Assembly: GCF_023276405.1 (NCBI RefSeq)
Contig: NZ_JALRMO010000001.1
Coordinates: forward strand, 4,030,001-4,094,000
Reading direction: 5' to 3'
Length of the DNA stretch: 64,000 bases
Source: Paenibacillus hamazuiensis
Lineage (GTDB): Bacteria > Bacillota > Bacilli > Paenibacillales > NBRC-103111
Shown: positions 17,904 through 26,673 of the stretch, one piece after another
Layout of the letters: each line of letters opens with the position of its first letter
Position numbering within the stretch: the stretch's first letter is position 1
The notes under the pieces: model-generated
What the model was told of the DNA's origin: nothing
The model's input: only the letters and a program-made list of their open reading frames with translations
The model's database searches: none
Translations under genes and position numbers: made by a program

Positions 17904-19229
17904 TTATTTTTTGCTCAGCTTCGCTTCGATGTCCTTGCCTTTTTTCACGATTTTCTCGTACGCCTGATCGAGCGATTGCTTGCCGAACATCACCGATTCC
18001 ATTTCCGTTTGATACGTCTTGACGTAGTCCTCCCATCCCGGAGGCGCCGGGTAAAACGGCAGCGCTTTGCCGATTGCCGCTTCCAGCAAATCTTTGCCGA
18101 TGGTATCCGTTTTTTTCAAATTCGGCTCGAGAGTCTTATAAATTTGCTGATTGATCGGGATTCCGCGGGTCGTACCCAGGATTTTGCCGGCCTCCTGGTC
18201 CGTAATGAACCATCTCGCGAATTTTTTCGCTTCCGCTTTATTGGCCGAGGAGCTGCTGACGCTGAGGAAGATGGTCGACTGCGCCCAGCCGCCACCGGAC
18301 GGGCCGACCGGGTTGTTCACGACGGCGACCTTGCCCGGCATGAGCCCTTCCAGCACGCTGACGGAGCCGACCGTGGCCCCTCTTGTCATGACGGTGCCGG
18401 AAGCCATCGGGTCCGATTTCGGGTCGTTTTCCTTGAACGCGGCCTGCACCTGAGCCGGAGGCACAACGCCGTCCTTGCGAAACTGCTCGTACGTTTGGTT
18501 GAATTTGTACCATAAGTCTTTGTCCAGGTTAAACTTGGTGCCGTCGACCATGACCGGACCTTTGCCGTAAGACGTCTGATAAAACTGATACCAATCCCAA
18601 CCGGTGGAAGAATCGGATATGCCGTATTTATCCTTCGGCAATTTGGACCGCGCTTCCTTCGCAAACGCAAAGTAATCGTCCCAAGTCCAATCTTTTGCGG
18701 GCAGCTTGATGCCGGCCGCCTCCAGCTCGGCTTTGTTGAAAACGATGCCCGATCCGTTATGGCTGAGCGGAATGCCGTACAGCTTGCCGCCGATTTTCAG
18801 ATTTTCCAAAATTTTCGGATCGACAATGCCCTTCAAGTCGACGTCGGACAAATCCTCCAGCAGTCCGCGTTTGGCGTAATCCTGAATGTAGGCTCCGTCC
18901 ATTTGCAGCACGTCGGTCATCGATTTCGAGGCGGCCAGCGTCGTCAGCTTTGTCCAATATGCGTCCCAGTCCAAATATTCCGACGTAAACTTGACGTTCC
19001 CGTTCTGCTGCTGATACAGCTCGATCGCCTTCAGCGTAGCCTGGTGTCTGGCGTCTGGCCCCCACCACATGATCTTCATGTTGACCGGGCCGCTTCCCTC
19101 CTTCTTCCCGTCCGCGTTTCCCGACTTGCCGGAAGCCGGAGCGCTCCCTCCGCTGCAGCCCGCCAGGGCGAGTGCGCCGGACAGCGTTACGGCCGCCAGC
19201 GCAGATAACCTTTTTGTTCGTTGCGACAT
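17904..19229 (-). CDS. ABC sugar transporter substrate-binding lipoprotein
   Basis: A 441-residue family 1 extracellular solute-binding protein. Signal peptide and lipobox LALAGC place the lipidated cysteine near residue 24, followed by a Gly/Ser-rich linker. Domain features include IMWWGPDARHQATLKAI, GKLYGIPLSHNGSGIVFNKA and WDDYFAFAKEA. ATG at 19229 is preceded by AAGGGG. It feeds the two permeases upstream in the same operon; no ATPase gene is present, which is usual for CUT1 importers that share MsmX. Confidence 0.92.
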   Translation of the reverse strand: MSQRTKRLSALAAVTLSGALALAGCSGGSAPASGKSGNADGKKEGSGPVNMKIMWWGPDARHQATLKAIELYQQQNGNVKFTSEYLDWDAYWTKLTTLAASKSMTDVLQMDGAYIQDYAKRGLLEDLSDVDLKGIVDPKILENLKIGGKLYGIPLSHNGSGIVFNKAELEAAGIKLPAKDWTWDDYFAFAKEARSKLPKDKYGISDSSTGWDWYQFYQTSYGKGPVMVDGTKFNLDKDLWYKFNQTYEQFRKDGVVPPAQVQAAFKENDPKSDPMASGTVMTRGATVGSVSVLEGLMPGKVAVVNNPVGPSGGGWAQSTIFLSVSSSSANKAEAKKFARWFITDQEAGKILGTTRGIPINQQIYKTLEPNLKKTDTIGKDLLEAAIGKALPFYPAPPGWEDYVKTYQTEMESVMFGKQSLDQAYEKIVKKGKDIEAKLSKK

Positions 19230-19270
19230 GATCTTTAAGCCCCTTCCCTTTATCATGAATTTTATTGAAA

Positions 19271-20104
19271 CTACCCTTTAATGCCGGTAGTAGCAATCCC
19301 TTCGACGAAATGCTTCTGCGCCAGGAAAAACACGATGACGGAAGGAAGAACCGACAGCAGAGACATGGCCAGCAGCTGCCCCCACTGGACTTCGAACTGG
19401 TCGACAAACATGCGCAGCCCGAGGCTGACGGTATATTTTTCGATCGAGCTTAAATAAAGCACCTGCCCGAAGAAGTCGTCCCAGCTCCAGATGAATGTGA
19501 AAATCGCCACCGTCACGAGCGCCGGCTTAACAAGCGGGAAAATGATGCGCAGGAAGATGCCGTACACCGATGCGCCGTCGATTTTCGCCGCTTCGTCCAG
19601 CTCCCGCGGAATACCCCGGATAAACTGTACGAGCAGGAAGATGAAAAACGCGCCGCCGCCGAGAAAATGAGGCAGTATAAGCGGAATATAGCTGTTGACG
19701 AGCCCCAGGTTGTTGTAAAAGATGTACTGCGGAATGATCGTCACCTGCCCCGGCAGCATCAGCGTCAGCAGCAAAATCGAAAACCAAAATCCGCGAAACT
19801 TGAAGTTCAGGCGCGCGAACCCGTATGCGACCAGAGCGCTTGTCACGACACCTCCCAGCACGTTGAAAAACTCCATCATCAGCGTGTTGGCATAGAAGGT
19901 CGTGAAATTGTAATCCGCGGAAATGAACCAGCCTTTGGTGAAATTTTCCCACATCGGCTCCTCCGGCCAAATCGACGGCGAGCCCATTTCCGAATTTTTC
20001 TTGAGCGAAGCCCCTATCCACCAAAATACCGGATACAGCATAAGGAACGACATGACGGGCAGCACAAGCTGGCTGACGAGGTTTTTCGACCGTTGGGTTC
20101 TCAT
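19271..20104 (-). CDS. ABC sugar transporter permease, MalG type
   Basis: A 277-residue inner-membrane permease starting MRTQRSKNLVSQLVLPVMSFLMLYP. It has six predicted membrane segments and the EAA loop REL DEAAKIDGASVYGIFLRIIFPLVKP that contacts the ATPase. Its ATG overlaps the stop of the MalF-type gene (ATGA). It belongs to the CUT1 family together with the partner permease and binding protein. Confidence 0.92.
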   Translation of the reverse strand: MRTQRSKNLVSQLVLPVMSFLMLYPVFWWIGASLKKNSEMGSPSIWPEEPMWENFTKGWFISADYNFTTFYANTLMMEFFNVLGGVVTSALVAYGFARLNFKFRGFWFSILLLTLMLPGQVTIIPQYIFYNNLGLVNSYIPLILPHFLGGGAFFIFLLVQFIRGIPRELDEAAKIDGASVYGIFLRIIFPLVKPALVTVAIFTFIWSWDDFFGQVLYLSSIEKYTVSLGLRMFVDQFEVQWGQLLAMSLLSVLPSVIVFFLAQKHFVEGIATTGIKG

Positions 20105-21054
20105 CCGTTCGCACGTCCTCCTTCCGACTCGTAGTACACCCAATATTTGGACACGAGAAAGTTAAGCGCGGTCAGCACGGCGATAATGATCAGCAGGATC
20201 CACGCGAGCGCGGAGGCATAGCCCATCTGGTAATGCTTGAACGCTTTTTCAAAAAGAAACAATGCATACATATACGTGGAGTTGGCCGGTCCCCCTTTCG
20301 TGATGATGAAGGCGGACGTAAACATTTGGAAAGAGCCGATGACGCCGAGAACCAGGTTAAAGAACATGACCGGGGACAGCATGGGCAGCGTAATATGGAA
20401 AAACTTGCGGAGAGGGTTCGCGCCGTCAACCGATGCGGATTCGTACAAATCTTGCGGTATTTGCTTCAGCCCTGCGAGGAAAATGACCATCGTCGACCCG
20501 AACTGCCAGGCGTTTAAGAGCACCAGCGTCGCCAGCGACGTATCCGGATTGGACAGCCAGCCGACGCCTTGAATGCCAAACCAGCCGAGCACGTGATTCA
20601 CATACCCTTTCAAATCGAACATGTTTCGCCAAAGCACGGAAACGGCGATGCTGCCGCCGATCAGCGAAGGGAAGTAAATCGCGGTCCGGTACACATTGAT
20701 GCCGCGAATGCTCCGATTCAGCAGCATGGCGACCATCAAGGAAAAAAGCAGCTTCAGCGGCACGGAGAAAAGAACGAAGGTGAAGGTGACTTTGAGCGAT
20801 TGTTTGAATATTTCGTCACGGAGGAAGATCTCCTCGTAGTTGCTAAGGCCGACCCATGAAGGGTCCTCCAGCAGCGAATATTCCGTGAAGGAAAGATAAA
20901 ACGATCTGACAATCGGCCACAACGTCAGCAGAAAAAAGCCGATCAACCACGGCGAGATAAACAAATAGCCGGCTATATGCTGGCGTCCGAACGCCGCACT
21001 TTTGCGCAGCCGGGATAATGCAGACTCCTGATACACAGACGTTTTCGCAATCAT
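20101..21054 (-). CDS. ABC sugar transporter permease, MalF type
   Basis: A 317-residue permease starting MIAKTSVYQESAL; GGAAGGAG precedes this ATG, whereas longer in-frame starts upstream overlap the regulatory site. It has six membrane segments (the first at GYLFISPWLIGFFLLTLWPIV) and an EAA loop around LYESASVDGANPLRKFFHITLP. It is the first gene of the permease-permease-binding protein-uxuA-Dabb operon, downstream of a cre-like site. Confidence 0.92.
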   Translation of the reverse strand: MIAKTSVYQESALSRLRKSAAFGRQHIAGYLFISPWLIGFFLLTLWPIVRSFYLSFTEYSLLEDPSWVGLSNYEEIFLRDEIFKQSLKVTFTFVLFSVPLKLLFSLMVAMLLNRSIRGINVYRTAIYFPSLIGGSIAVSVLWRNMFDLKGYVNHVLGWFGIQGVGWLSNPDTSLATLVLLNAWQFGSTMVIFLAGLKQIPQDLYESASVDGANPLRKFFHITLPMLSPVMFFNLVLGVIGSFQMFTSAFIITKGGPANSTYMYALFLFEKAFKHYQMGYASALAWILLIIIAVLTALNFLVSKYWVYYESEGGRANG

Positions 21055-21086
21055 CCGGAACTGCTCCTTCCACTTAATTTCCATTT

Positions 21087-21101
21087 TAGAAGCGCTTTCA
21101 A
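21087..21101 (-). promoter_or_regulatory. Catabolite response element (cre)-like site
   Basis: The minus-strand sequence TTGAAAGCGCTTCTA matches 12 of 14 positions of the ideal palindrome TGAAAGCGCTTTCA. It lies 33 bases before the permease start, where CcpA would block transcription when preferred sugars are present. Confidence 0.6.
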
Positions 21102-21186
21102 ACAAACTTGATTTATCGTAATTAACAAAGTATCAGACCGGCATCGTCTTGAACAGTAGAGGATTTATTGAAAATGTTTGTTTTTT

Positions 21187-22365
21187 TTAATTCGCATCGC
21201 GAAATTCGCTGGGAGACAGTCCGACCTTCTTCTTGAAAATTTGGCTGAAATACCTGGAATCATGGTAACCTACCTTCTCGGCCACCTCATAGTTTTTCAG
21301 GTGCGTTTGCCTCAGCAGCCTCTTCGCGTTGCCGATCCGAATGTCGGTCAAATGCTCGATGAAGGTGACGCCCATGTTCGTTTTAAACAGCGTGCTGAGG
21401 TATGCGGGCGTGATGAACACCTTCTCCGCCACGTAAGGGAGCGATGCTTTGTCGTATTCATTTTCCATCAATGCAAGCGCCTTTTTTATAATCGTGCGCT
21501 GAAGGCCGTCTCTGGAAAAACAATCGCTCACGCTTTTCACGTACCCGCAAACGCTCCTTTTCATCTCATCCAACGTCTGCGTTTGCAGCACGGCCATGAT
21601 GTCCGGTTTCACGGTAGGACTCTCGCGGGCATAGGTTTTGATCCGAAGCTCGAGGCTGATCAGCAGATGGGCTGAAGCGTCGTTTACTTGCTCCGGCTTC
21701 GGCAATCCGCCTTGCAGCAGAGCTTCATAGAAGGCATCGACGGCCCTCTCGACCGCATTCGCGGTCCGGCCGCCCTGAATAAGCTGAAACAGCTCCTCTT
21801 CCTTATCGTCCGGATATTTCACCTCGCTTGAAAAAGGTTTTACGCTGCTGAAATAGATGATTTCCGCGATTCCCTGATAATATTTGTGAGTTAGCGCAGA
21901 CGCTGCTTGATTGTAACCGATGTGCAGGTCCGAGAGGTGCCGGCACGGATTGCCGATGGCGGTCGTCACCGTGCCGGAGAATGGTTGCGAGTAATGATTT
22001 TGGAGGATGCCGTGCAGACGATGGAGCTTCTCCCTGTCGTCCCAGGAGAAAATCATGCCGATGCGGCTTGGTTCGTCGATGAATGTGATGCAGCCGGCCG
22101 GCGCATTGCGTTCGATGGCCTCGCAAGCTTCGAGGATCCCGCTGTCGGCCGGCCCGGCATGGGGCGGGTTCGGGCTCAGTTCGAACAAGGCCAGGGTCGG
22201 GTAGGAGAAATAGGCGCGGATTCCCAAGTTCGTGAGCCTCGCCCTGAATTCCTCCGGCCGGATGCGGCCGCTTCGGATGAGGCCGGCCAGCTCCCTGTCC
22301 CAGTCGGCCCGCTTCCCCGCCCCCCTGTCAGCCCCATAGGCGGGTACGGTCGTGCTTTTGTTCAT
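21187..22365 (-). CDS. AraC family transcriptional regulator
   Basis: A 392-residue regulator. The C-terminal ~100 residues hold two helix-turn-helix units (ASLPYVAEKVFITPAYLSTLFK and NYEVAEKVGYHDSRYFSQIFKKKVGLSPSEFR). The N-terminal part resembles the GGDEF-like or linker region of YesN proteins but lacks a receiver domain. ATG is preceded by GAGGGG at ten bases. It is immediately upstream of, and co-directional with, the sugar ABC operon, so it is the likely activator of that operon in response to the imported sugar or its breakdown product. Confidence 0.9.
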   Translation of the reverse strand: MNKSTTVPAYGADRGAGKRADWDRELAGLIRSGRIRPEEFRARLTNLGIRAYFSYPTLALFELSPNPPHAGPADSGILEACEAIERNAPAGCITFIDEPSRIGMIFSWDDREKLHRLHGILQNHYSQPFSGTVTTAIGNPCRHLSDLHIGYNQAASALTHKYYQGIAEIIYFSSVKPFSSEVKYPDDKEEELFQLIQGGRTANAVERAVDAFYEALLQGGLPKPEQVNDASAHLLISLELRIKTYARESPTVKPDIMAVLQTQTLDEMKRSVCGYVKSVSDCFSRDGLQRTIIKKALALMENEYDKASLPYVAEKVFITPAYLSTLFKTNMGVTFIEHLTDIRIGNAKRLLRQTHLKNYEVAEKVGYHDSRYFSQIFKKKVGLSPSEFRDAN

Positions 22366-22418
22366 ATCCGTTCATCCCCTCAGGTAGAAAAGTTATGAAT
22401 ACGTCGGTCGCCGTAAGG

Positions 22419-23063
22419 TTATCCCGTATACTGCTTGTAAAAATCAAATCCCCGGATCAGTTTCTCCTCCGTACGGTCTGCGTCCCCCGTTTTAATAAGC
22501 TCGAGCAGCTCCGTATGCGAATTTGGGATGCTGTAACCTTTATGATCCTGATTCGTAATGGTGATAAAGCGCATAATTTTCGTTTTGATGCTGTTCCAAA
22601 TGTCCTGAAGCAGCTCATTGCCGCTCCGTTCGTAAAAATACCCATGAAACGCCATATCCAGCTCGACCAGCCGGTCAGGGTCCCCTTCGTCAACGGACGC
22701 CCTCATTCCCGCGACGATTTGCTCCAGTCGGCTGATGTCTTCGGCTGTGAGCGCTTTCATCATCGCCCGCAGCGCGTGGCCTTCAATCAGCTGGCGCAGC
22801 TCGTAAATGTCGCGAATTTCCTTGGCCGTAATTTCGGAAACGGCGGAGCCCTTGTTCGTTTTGCCGACGATCAGTCCTTCCTGCTTGAGCCTCTCCAGCG
22901 CTTCCCTTACCGGAGCTTGGCTGACGCTGAATTCCCCCGCGATCTCAAGGACGATCAGGCGGTGTCCGGGCGGCAATTCCCCCTTCATGATCTTCTTTTT
23001 TAAAGAAATATACACATGCTCGCTGAGAGAAATCGGAGCTCGCGCCAGGTTCGCGGTTTCCAT
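22419..23063 (-). CDS. GntR/FCD family transcriptional regulator
   Basis: A 214-residue regulator with an N-terminal winged helix (LSEHVYISLKKKIMKGELPPG, then FSVSQAPVREALERLKQEGLI) and a C-terminal all-helical FCD ligand domain (IYELRQLIEGHALRAMM, AFHGYFYERSGN). FCD regulators usually bind organic or sugar acids. It is divergent from the plus-strand sugar-acid operon, and its own promoter carries a 19-bp perfect palindrome, so autoregulation and control of the divergent operon are both likely. Confidence 0.92.
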   Translation of the reverse strand: METANLARAPISLSEHVYISLKKKIMKGELPPGHRLIVLEIAGEFSVSQAPVREALERLKQEGLIVGKTNKGSAVSEITAKEIRDIYELRQLIEGHALRAMMKALTAEDISRLEQIVAGMRASVDEGDPDRLVELDMAFHGYFYERSGNELLQDIWNSIKTKIMRFITITNQDHKGYSIPNSHTELLELIKTGDADRTEEKLIRGFDFYKQYTG

Positions 23064-23100
23064 GATTGGCGAATCCCACCTTTCTGCGGCGAAAAAGCAA

Positions 23101-23119
23101 ATTATCGATAATCGATAAT
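23101..23119. promoter_or_regulatory. 19-bp palindromic operator for the GntR regulator
   Basis: ATTATCGAT-A-ATCGATAAT is a perfect inverted repeat with one central base. It lies directly downstream of the gntR -10 box, 38 bases from its start codon, in the divergent intergenic region. Confidence 0.7.
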
Positions 23120-23122
23120 AGT

Positions 23123-23151
23123 ATCGTATGAGGCCATCCAGATTTTGTCAA
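23123..23151 (-). promoter_or_regulatory. Sigma-A promoter of the GntR regulator, overlapping a cre-like motif
   Basis: On the minus strand TTGACA (23146-23151) is 17 bp from TACGAT (23123-23128). A GGAAAGCGCTTGAC motif overlaps the -35 box; it fits the cre consensus only partly (10 of 14). Confidence 0.65.
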
Positions 23152-23294
23152 GCGCTTTCCAAAAAAATCAAACAAAATCAAAATATTATGGCATCGCCTT
23201 CCTCCCCGCTCGCTTTGTAAGATGGTCATGTACCGGGGGCAACGTAACGTACTCCGCTCAAATGTTTTGACGAACCCGAGGAGGTGCAGGAAAC

Positions 23295-24125
23295 TTGTCC
23301 AAACAGGTCGTGTTTATCACGGATGCCGACAGCGATTCCGGAAAAGCGCTCATTCGGCGGTTTGCCCGCGAAGGCGCCGGTCTGCTTCTGAACAGCGCAT
23401 CCGGCGGCAAGGAATTGTCGAATTTGCCGGAATTATCCCGAACCGACGGGACGAAGGCGCACATCGTCAATATTGACTTATGCAAAAGCAGCCATATTTC
23501 AGCCATGCTGGACGAGGCCGAACGGGAGCTTGGCGCCGTTACGGCGCTTGTGCACAATAACCGCGCCATCGGGCCGGCTCTTGTGGAAACATGCGGCGAA
23601 GCGCTGTTTCTCGACATTTTGAACGCCAACGCCAAATCGGCCTTCTTCTGCACGCAGACGGTCGGCCGGCGAATGGCTGCCCGGGGCGGCGGTTCGGTCG
23701 TTTTGGTCGGCTCCATCCATGGGGAGAAACCGACGGGCGCGTCGTTTCCTTACAGTGCGTCGCAAGGCGCCGTCAAAATGCTTGCCCGCGAAGCTGCGAT
23801 TTTTCTCGGCCGGCATGGGATCAGGGTGAACCTTATCGAAATGGGGCCGGTCGAAGGTTCGGACGTTTTGTTCCAAAGCGAGCTCTCGTCGCTGTACGAT
23901 TCGTACCGTTATAAAGTGCCAAGCGGCGAATTGGGCACTTGCGACGACTTGGCCGAGCTCGCCTGCTTTCTTTGCCGGGACGAAGCGCAGTATTTGAACG
24001 GGGCGGATATCCGGCTGGACGGCGGGTTTTTGATGCATTATATGGATAGTAAGGTGAGCCCCCCACCAAGTCCCCCACCGGGGGACCATTCCATTTCAGC
24101 TTCTGAGTCAAGGGGCACCCCCTAA
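23295..24125 (+). CDS. SDR-family protein with degenerate catalytic motifs
   Basis: A 276-residue protein starting at TTG, eight bases after GGAGGTG. It has the SDR fold, but the nucleotide-binding loop reads ITDADSDSGKAL instead of TGxxxGIG, NNAG is replaced by HNNR, and the catalytic YxxxK is YSASQ: the lysine is glutamine, while the catalytic serine (VGSIHG) and tyrosine are kept. The normal fold ends near GGFLMHYMDSK; about 25 further residues (PPPSPPPGDH...) come from the adjoining C-rich repeat. It is first in a five-gene operon and paralogous to the intact SDR that follows. It may be a non-catalytic partner or an altered enzyme. Confidence 0.82.
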   Translation: MSKQVVFITDADSDSGKALIRRFAREGAGLLLNSASGGKELSNLPELSRTDGTKAHIVNIDLCKSSHISAMLDEAERELGAVTALVHNNRAIGPALVETCGEALFLDILNANAKSAFFCTQTVGRRMAARGGGSVVLVGSIHGEKPTGASFPYSASQGAVKMLAREAAIFLGRHGIRVNLIEMGPVEGSDVLFQSELSSLYDSYRYKVPSGELGTCDDLAELACFLCRDEAQYLNGADIRLDGGFLMHYMDSKVSPPPSPPPGDHSISASESRGTP

Positions 24126-24167
24126 ATTGAGGGACACCCCCTAAATCGAGGGGCACCCCCTAAATCC
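24111..24167. repeat. 19-bp tandem repeat, three units
   Basis: Three units of the type AGGGGCACCCCCTAAATTG start at 24111, 24130 and 24149 and differ at one to three positions. The first overlaps the last codons of the degenerate SDR gene. A TCCCCC-TAAA-GGGGGA hairpin follows. The minus strand carries several G5 runs. Confidence 0.85.
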
Positions 24168-24184
24168 CCCTAAAGGGGGACCCC

Positions 24185-24347
24185 AGGCGCTCGGGCGCCC
24201 TGGACCCGCCCTTAGGGAGGGAGTGCTCGCTGCTAGTTCGCGTTTGTCCGGCATGGATTTTTGCTTTCGCTAAAAAATCCTATGCCTGACACGCTTAACT
24301 TCAGGAGCGGAGACTTTTGGAGCGGATGCGTGCCTCTTGCCCGCGTT
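24185..24347. repeat. Dispersed intergenic repeat, copy B
   Basis: Same block order as 12463-12640: AGGCGCTCGGGCGCCCTGGA, then GAGTGCTCGCTGCTAGTTCG, CGCGTTTGT, a hairpin with arms around GGCATGGATTTTTG (24250-24263) and AAAAAATCCTATGCC (to 24286), CACGCT and a TTTGGAG...GCCCGCGTTTG tail. It fills most of the 340-base gap between the two SDR genes. Confidence 0.8.
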
Positions 24348-24392
24348 TGTCGGCATAGGTTTTGCTGACGCAAAACTCTATGCCAACACGCT
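24342..24392. repeat. Second hairpin unit of the dispersed repeat
   Basis: CGCGTTTGT is followed by GGCATAGGTTTTG, a short loop, CAAAACTCTATGCC and ACACGCT. It is adjacent to copy B, so the hairpin module is present twice here. Confidence 0.7.
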
Positions 24393-24465
24393 CTACCAAA
24401 TTTCGGCAAGCCAGAGTATCCGCAAGTCTATAAATTCAACTAAACAACCGAGGAGGGGAAGCCTT

Positions 24466-25203
24466 ATGAGCGTAGCGGGAAAAACGGCTCTGGTCACCGG
24501 GGCGGGCACAGGGATCGGCAAAGGGATCGCGCTGGAGCTCGCCAAACAAGGCGCCAAGGTGGCCGTTCATTACAACTCCAGCGAATCCGGGGCTGCCGAT
24601 ACGAAGAGACGGATCGACGAGTTGGGGGGCGAAGCGATCCTCGTGAAGGCCGCTGTCGCCTGCCAGGATGAGATACGCCGGATGGTCGACGAGACGGCGG
24701 CGCATTTTGGAGGCATCGATATTTTAATCAACAACGCAGCGCTCCAGCTTAACTGCGATTGGTCCGATTATACCGAGGAACAGTTCGACCGCATGATGGC
24801 CATCAATCTGAAGGGCTATTGGCAGTGCATCCAGGCTGTCGTGCCTTTTATGAAAAAGAAACAGGCCGGCCGCATCGTCAATATCTCCTCCGTGCACGGT
24901 AAAAGGCCGACCGACTTCGACGTCGTTTACTGCATGAGCAAAGGCGGCGTCAAGATGCTGGGCAGGGAATGCGCAATCGAGCTTGCGCAATACGGCATTA
25001 CCGTGAACACCATCGCTCCCGGCGCGGTGGACGTCGGCAAATACAAGGAACCGCGCAAGCCTCCCAGCCGTAAAAAGTTTCCGCTCGGACGCGTCGGGCT
25101 GCCTTCGGACGTCGGCAGCCTCGTGTGTTACATCGCCTCGGACGACACGGAGTTTATGTCCGGCGCGACGATTCGGCTGGACGGCGCCAGCATGCTTCTG
25201 TAA
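24466..25203 (+). CDS. SDR-family oxidoreductase
   Basis: A 245-residue short-chain dehydrogenase with all classical motifs: TGAGTGIGKG (cofactor loop), INNAA, the catalytic serine in NISSVHG and YCMSK (catalytic Tyr/Lys). Closest in type to FabG/gluconate 5-dehydrogenase-like enzymes acting on sugar acids or sugars. ATG follows GAGGAGGGG. It lies second in the operon after a degenerate paralog and before an enolase-superfamily dehydratase, so a sugar-acid substrate is likely. Substrate not determined. Confidence 0.92.
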   Translation: MSVAGKTALVTGAGTGIGKGIALELAKQGAKVAVHYNSSESGAADTKRRIDELGGEAILVKAAVACQDEIRRMVDETAAHFGGIDILINNAALQLNCDWSDYTEEQFDRMMAINLKGYWQCIQAVVPFMKKKQAGRIVNISSVHGKRPTDFDVVYCMSKGGVKMLGRECAIELAQYGITVNTIAPGAVDVGKYKEPRKPPSRKKFPLGRVGLPSDVGSLVCYIASDDTEFMSGATIRLDGASMLL

Positions 25204-25239
25204 ATTTTGGGTCAACTTATTCTGCAAAGGAGAGGTTCC

Positions 25240-26625
25240 ATGCTGAAACAGGAAAATTATGAAAGCACGCTTGCCCATGTCAATACGTATTCCCGGCCCT
25301 CCGACCTGAAAATCACCGATATCCGCTTCGCCGATATTGCCGGCGCCCCGATGCACTGCAGCTTGATCAAGGTGTACACAAATCAAGGAATCGTCGGCTT
25401 CGGCGAAGTGCGCGACGGCGCCGACAAAACGTTCGCCCTTATGCTGAAAGCGAGGCTACTGGGCGAAAATCCGTGCCATATCGACAAGCTGTTCCGGCGC
25501 ATCAAGCAGTTCGGAGGGCATGCTCGGCAAGGGGGCGGCGTCAGCGGGCTGGAGATCGCGCTTTGGGATATTGCCGGCAAAGCTTACGGCATTCCGGTTT
25601 ATCAGATGCTCGGCGGCAAGTTCCGCGACAAAATCCGCATGTACTGCGATACCGACGTGGGCGGCAAAGACAGCGGCTCCGCAATGGGCGCCGCCTTGAA
25701 GAAAAGAATGGAAAAAGGATTTACGTTTCTGAAAATGGATCTCGGCATCAACCAAATCATTCATGAACCGGGGACGCTCAGCGCTCCTCTCGGCTTTTTG
25801 GAAGAAATGAGAGCGCTGTCGGGGGCATGGCATAACCGCAAAAACGCGAATTTGCCGGAGCAGGAGCTTAGACAATTGCGAAACCGCCACTATGATATTT
25901 ACAATATCGCCCACCCTTTTACAGGCATTCATGTAACCGAGAAAGGGCTTGACATGCTGGAGCAATATGTCGCCGAGGTCCGGGCCGTCATCGGGTACGA
26001 AGTGCCGCTCGCGATCGACCATTTCGGCCATATCGGGCTGCAGGACTGCATCAAGCTCGGAAGACGGATCGACAAGTTCAATTTGGCCTGGATGGAAGAT
26101 ATGATTCCGTGGCAGTACACCGACCAATACGCACAGCTTGCGAGATCCGTGACGACGCCGATTTGCACCGGCGAAGATATTTACTTGAAGGAAAATTTCC
26201 GGCCCCTGCTCGAATCGGGAGGCGTTTCCGTCATCCATCCGGACGTGCTGACGACGGGAGGCATTTTGGAGACGAAAAAAATCGGCGATATGGCCCAGGA
26301 GTACGGCGTCGCGATGGCCATCCATATGGCGGAAAGTCCGATCGCCTGCCTGGCCGCCGTCCATGCCGCCGCCGCGACGGAAAATTTCCTGGCGCTCGAA
26401 TTCCATTCCGTCGACGTCGATTGGTGGGACGATCTGATCGTCGGCAAGCTGCCGAAGCCGCTCGTGCAAAACGGTTTTATAACCGTCCCGGACGCCCCGG
26501 GCCTTGGCATCGAATCGCTGAACGACGAGGTCATCGCCCAGCATCTTCATGCGGAAATCCCGGGTTTATGGGAAGCAACCGACCAATGGAACCGGTACTG
26601 GTCACACGACCGTTTGTGGAGCTAA
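25240..26625 (+). CDS. Enolase-superfamily (mandelate racemase/muconate lactonizing) sugar-acid dehydratase
   Basis: A 461-residue protein starting MLKQENYES after AAAGGAGAGG. It has an N-terminal capping domain and a C-terminal (beta/alpha)7 barrel. Likely active-site elements are FLKMDLG, AIDHFGHIG, AWMEDMIPW, CTGEDIY (the Asp/Glu/Glu metal ligands) and a late AIHMAESP histidine. The enzymes in this group abstract the proton alpha to a carboxylate; here dehydration of an aldonic or uronic acid is the best inference. It is about 50 residues longer than most members. Together with uxuA it gives the island two different dehydratases. Confidence 0.88.
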   Translation: MLKQENYESTLAHVNTYSRPSDLKITDIRFADIAGAPMHCSLIKVYTNQGIVGFGEVRDGADKTFALMLKARLLGENPCHIDKLFRRIKQFGGHARQGGGVSGLEIALWDIAGKAYGIPVYQMLGGKFRDKIRMYCDTDVGGKDSGSAMGAALKKRMEKGFTFLKMDLGINQIIHEPGTLSAPLGFLEEMRALSGAWHNRKNANLPEQELRQLRNRHYDIYNIAHPFTGIHVTEKGLDMLEQYVAEVRAVIGYEVPLAIDHFGHIGLQDCIKLGRRIDKFNLAWMEDMIPWQYTDQYAQLARSVTTPICTGEDIYLKENFRPLLESGGVSVIHPDVLTTGGILETKKIGDMAQEYGVAMAIHMAESPIACLAAVHAAAATENFLALEFHSVDVDWWDDLIVGKLPKPLVQNGFITVPDAPGLGIESLNDEVIAQHLHAEIPGLWEATDQWNRYWSHDRLWS

Positions 26626-26673
26626 AGCTTCCCCCTCTTTTTCCAAAAATCAAACCAAAGCGAGGTGCCTGCA

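Noticed and set aside
23149-23161. Second catabolite response element upstream of the GntR gene
   Set aside because: GGAAAGCGCTTGAC matches the consensus at only about 10 of 14 positions, so it is mentioned with the promoter but not called as a separate site.
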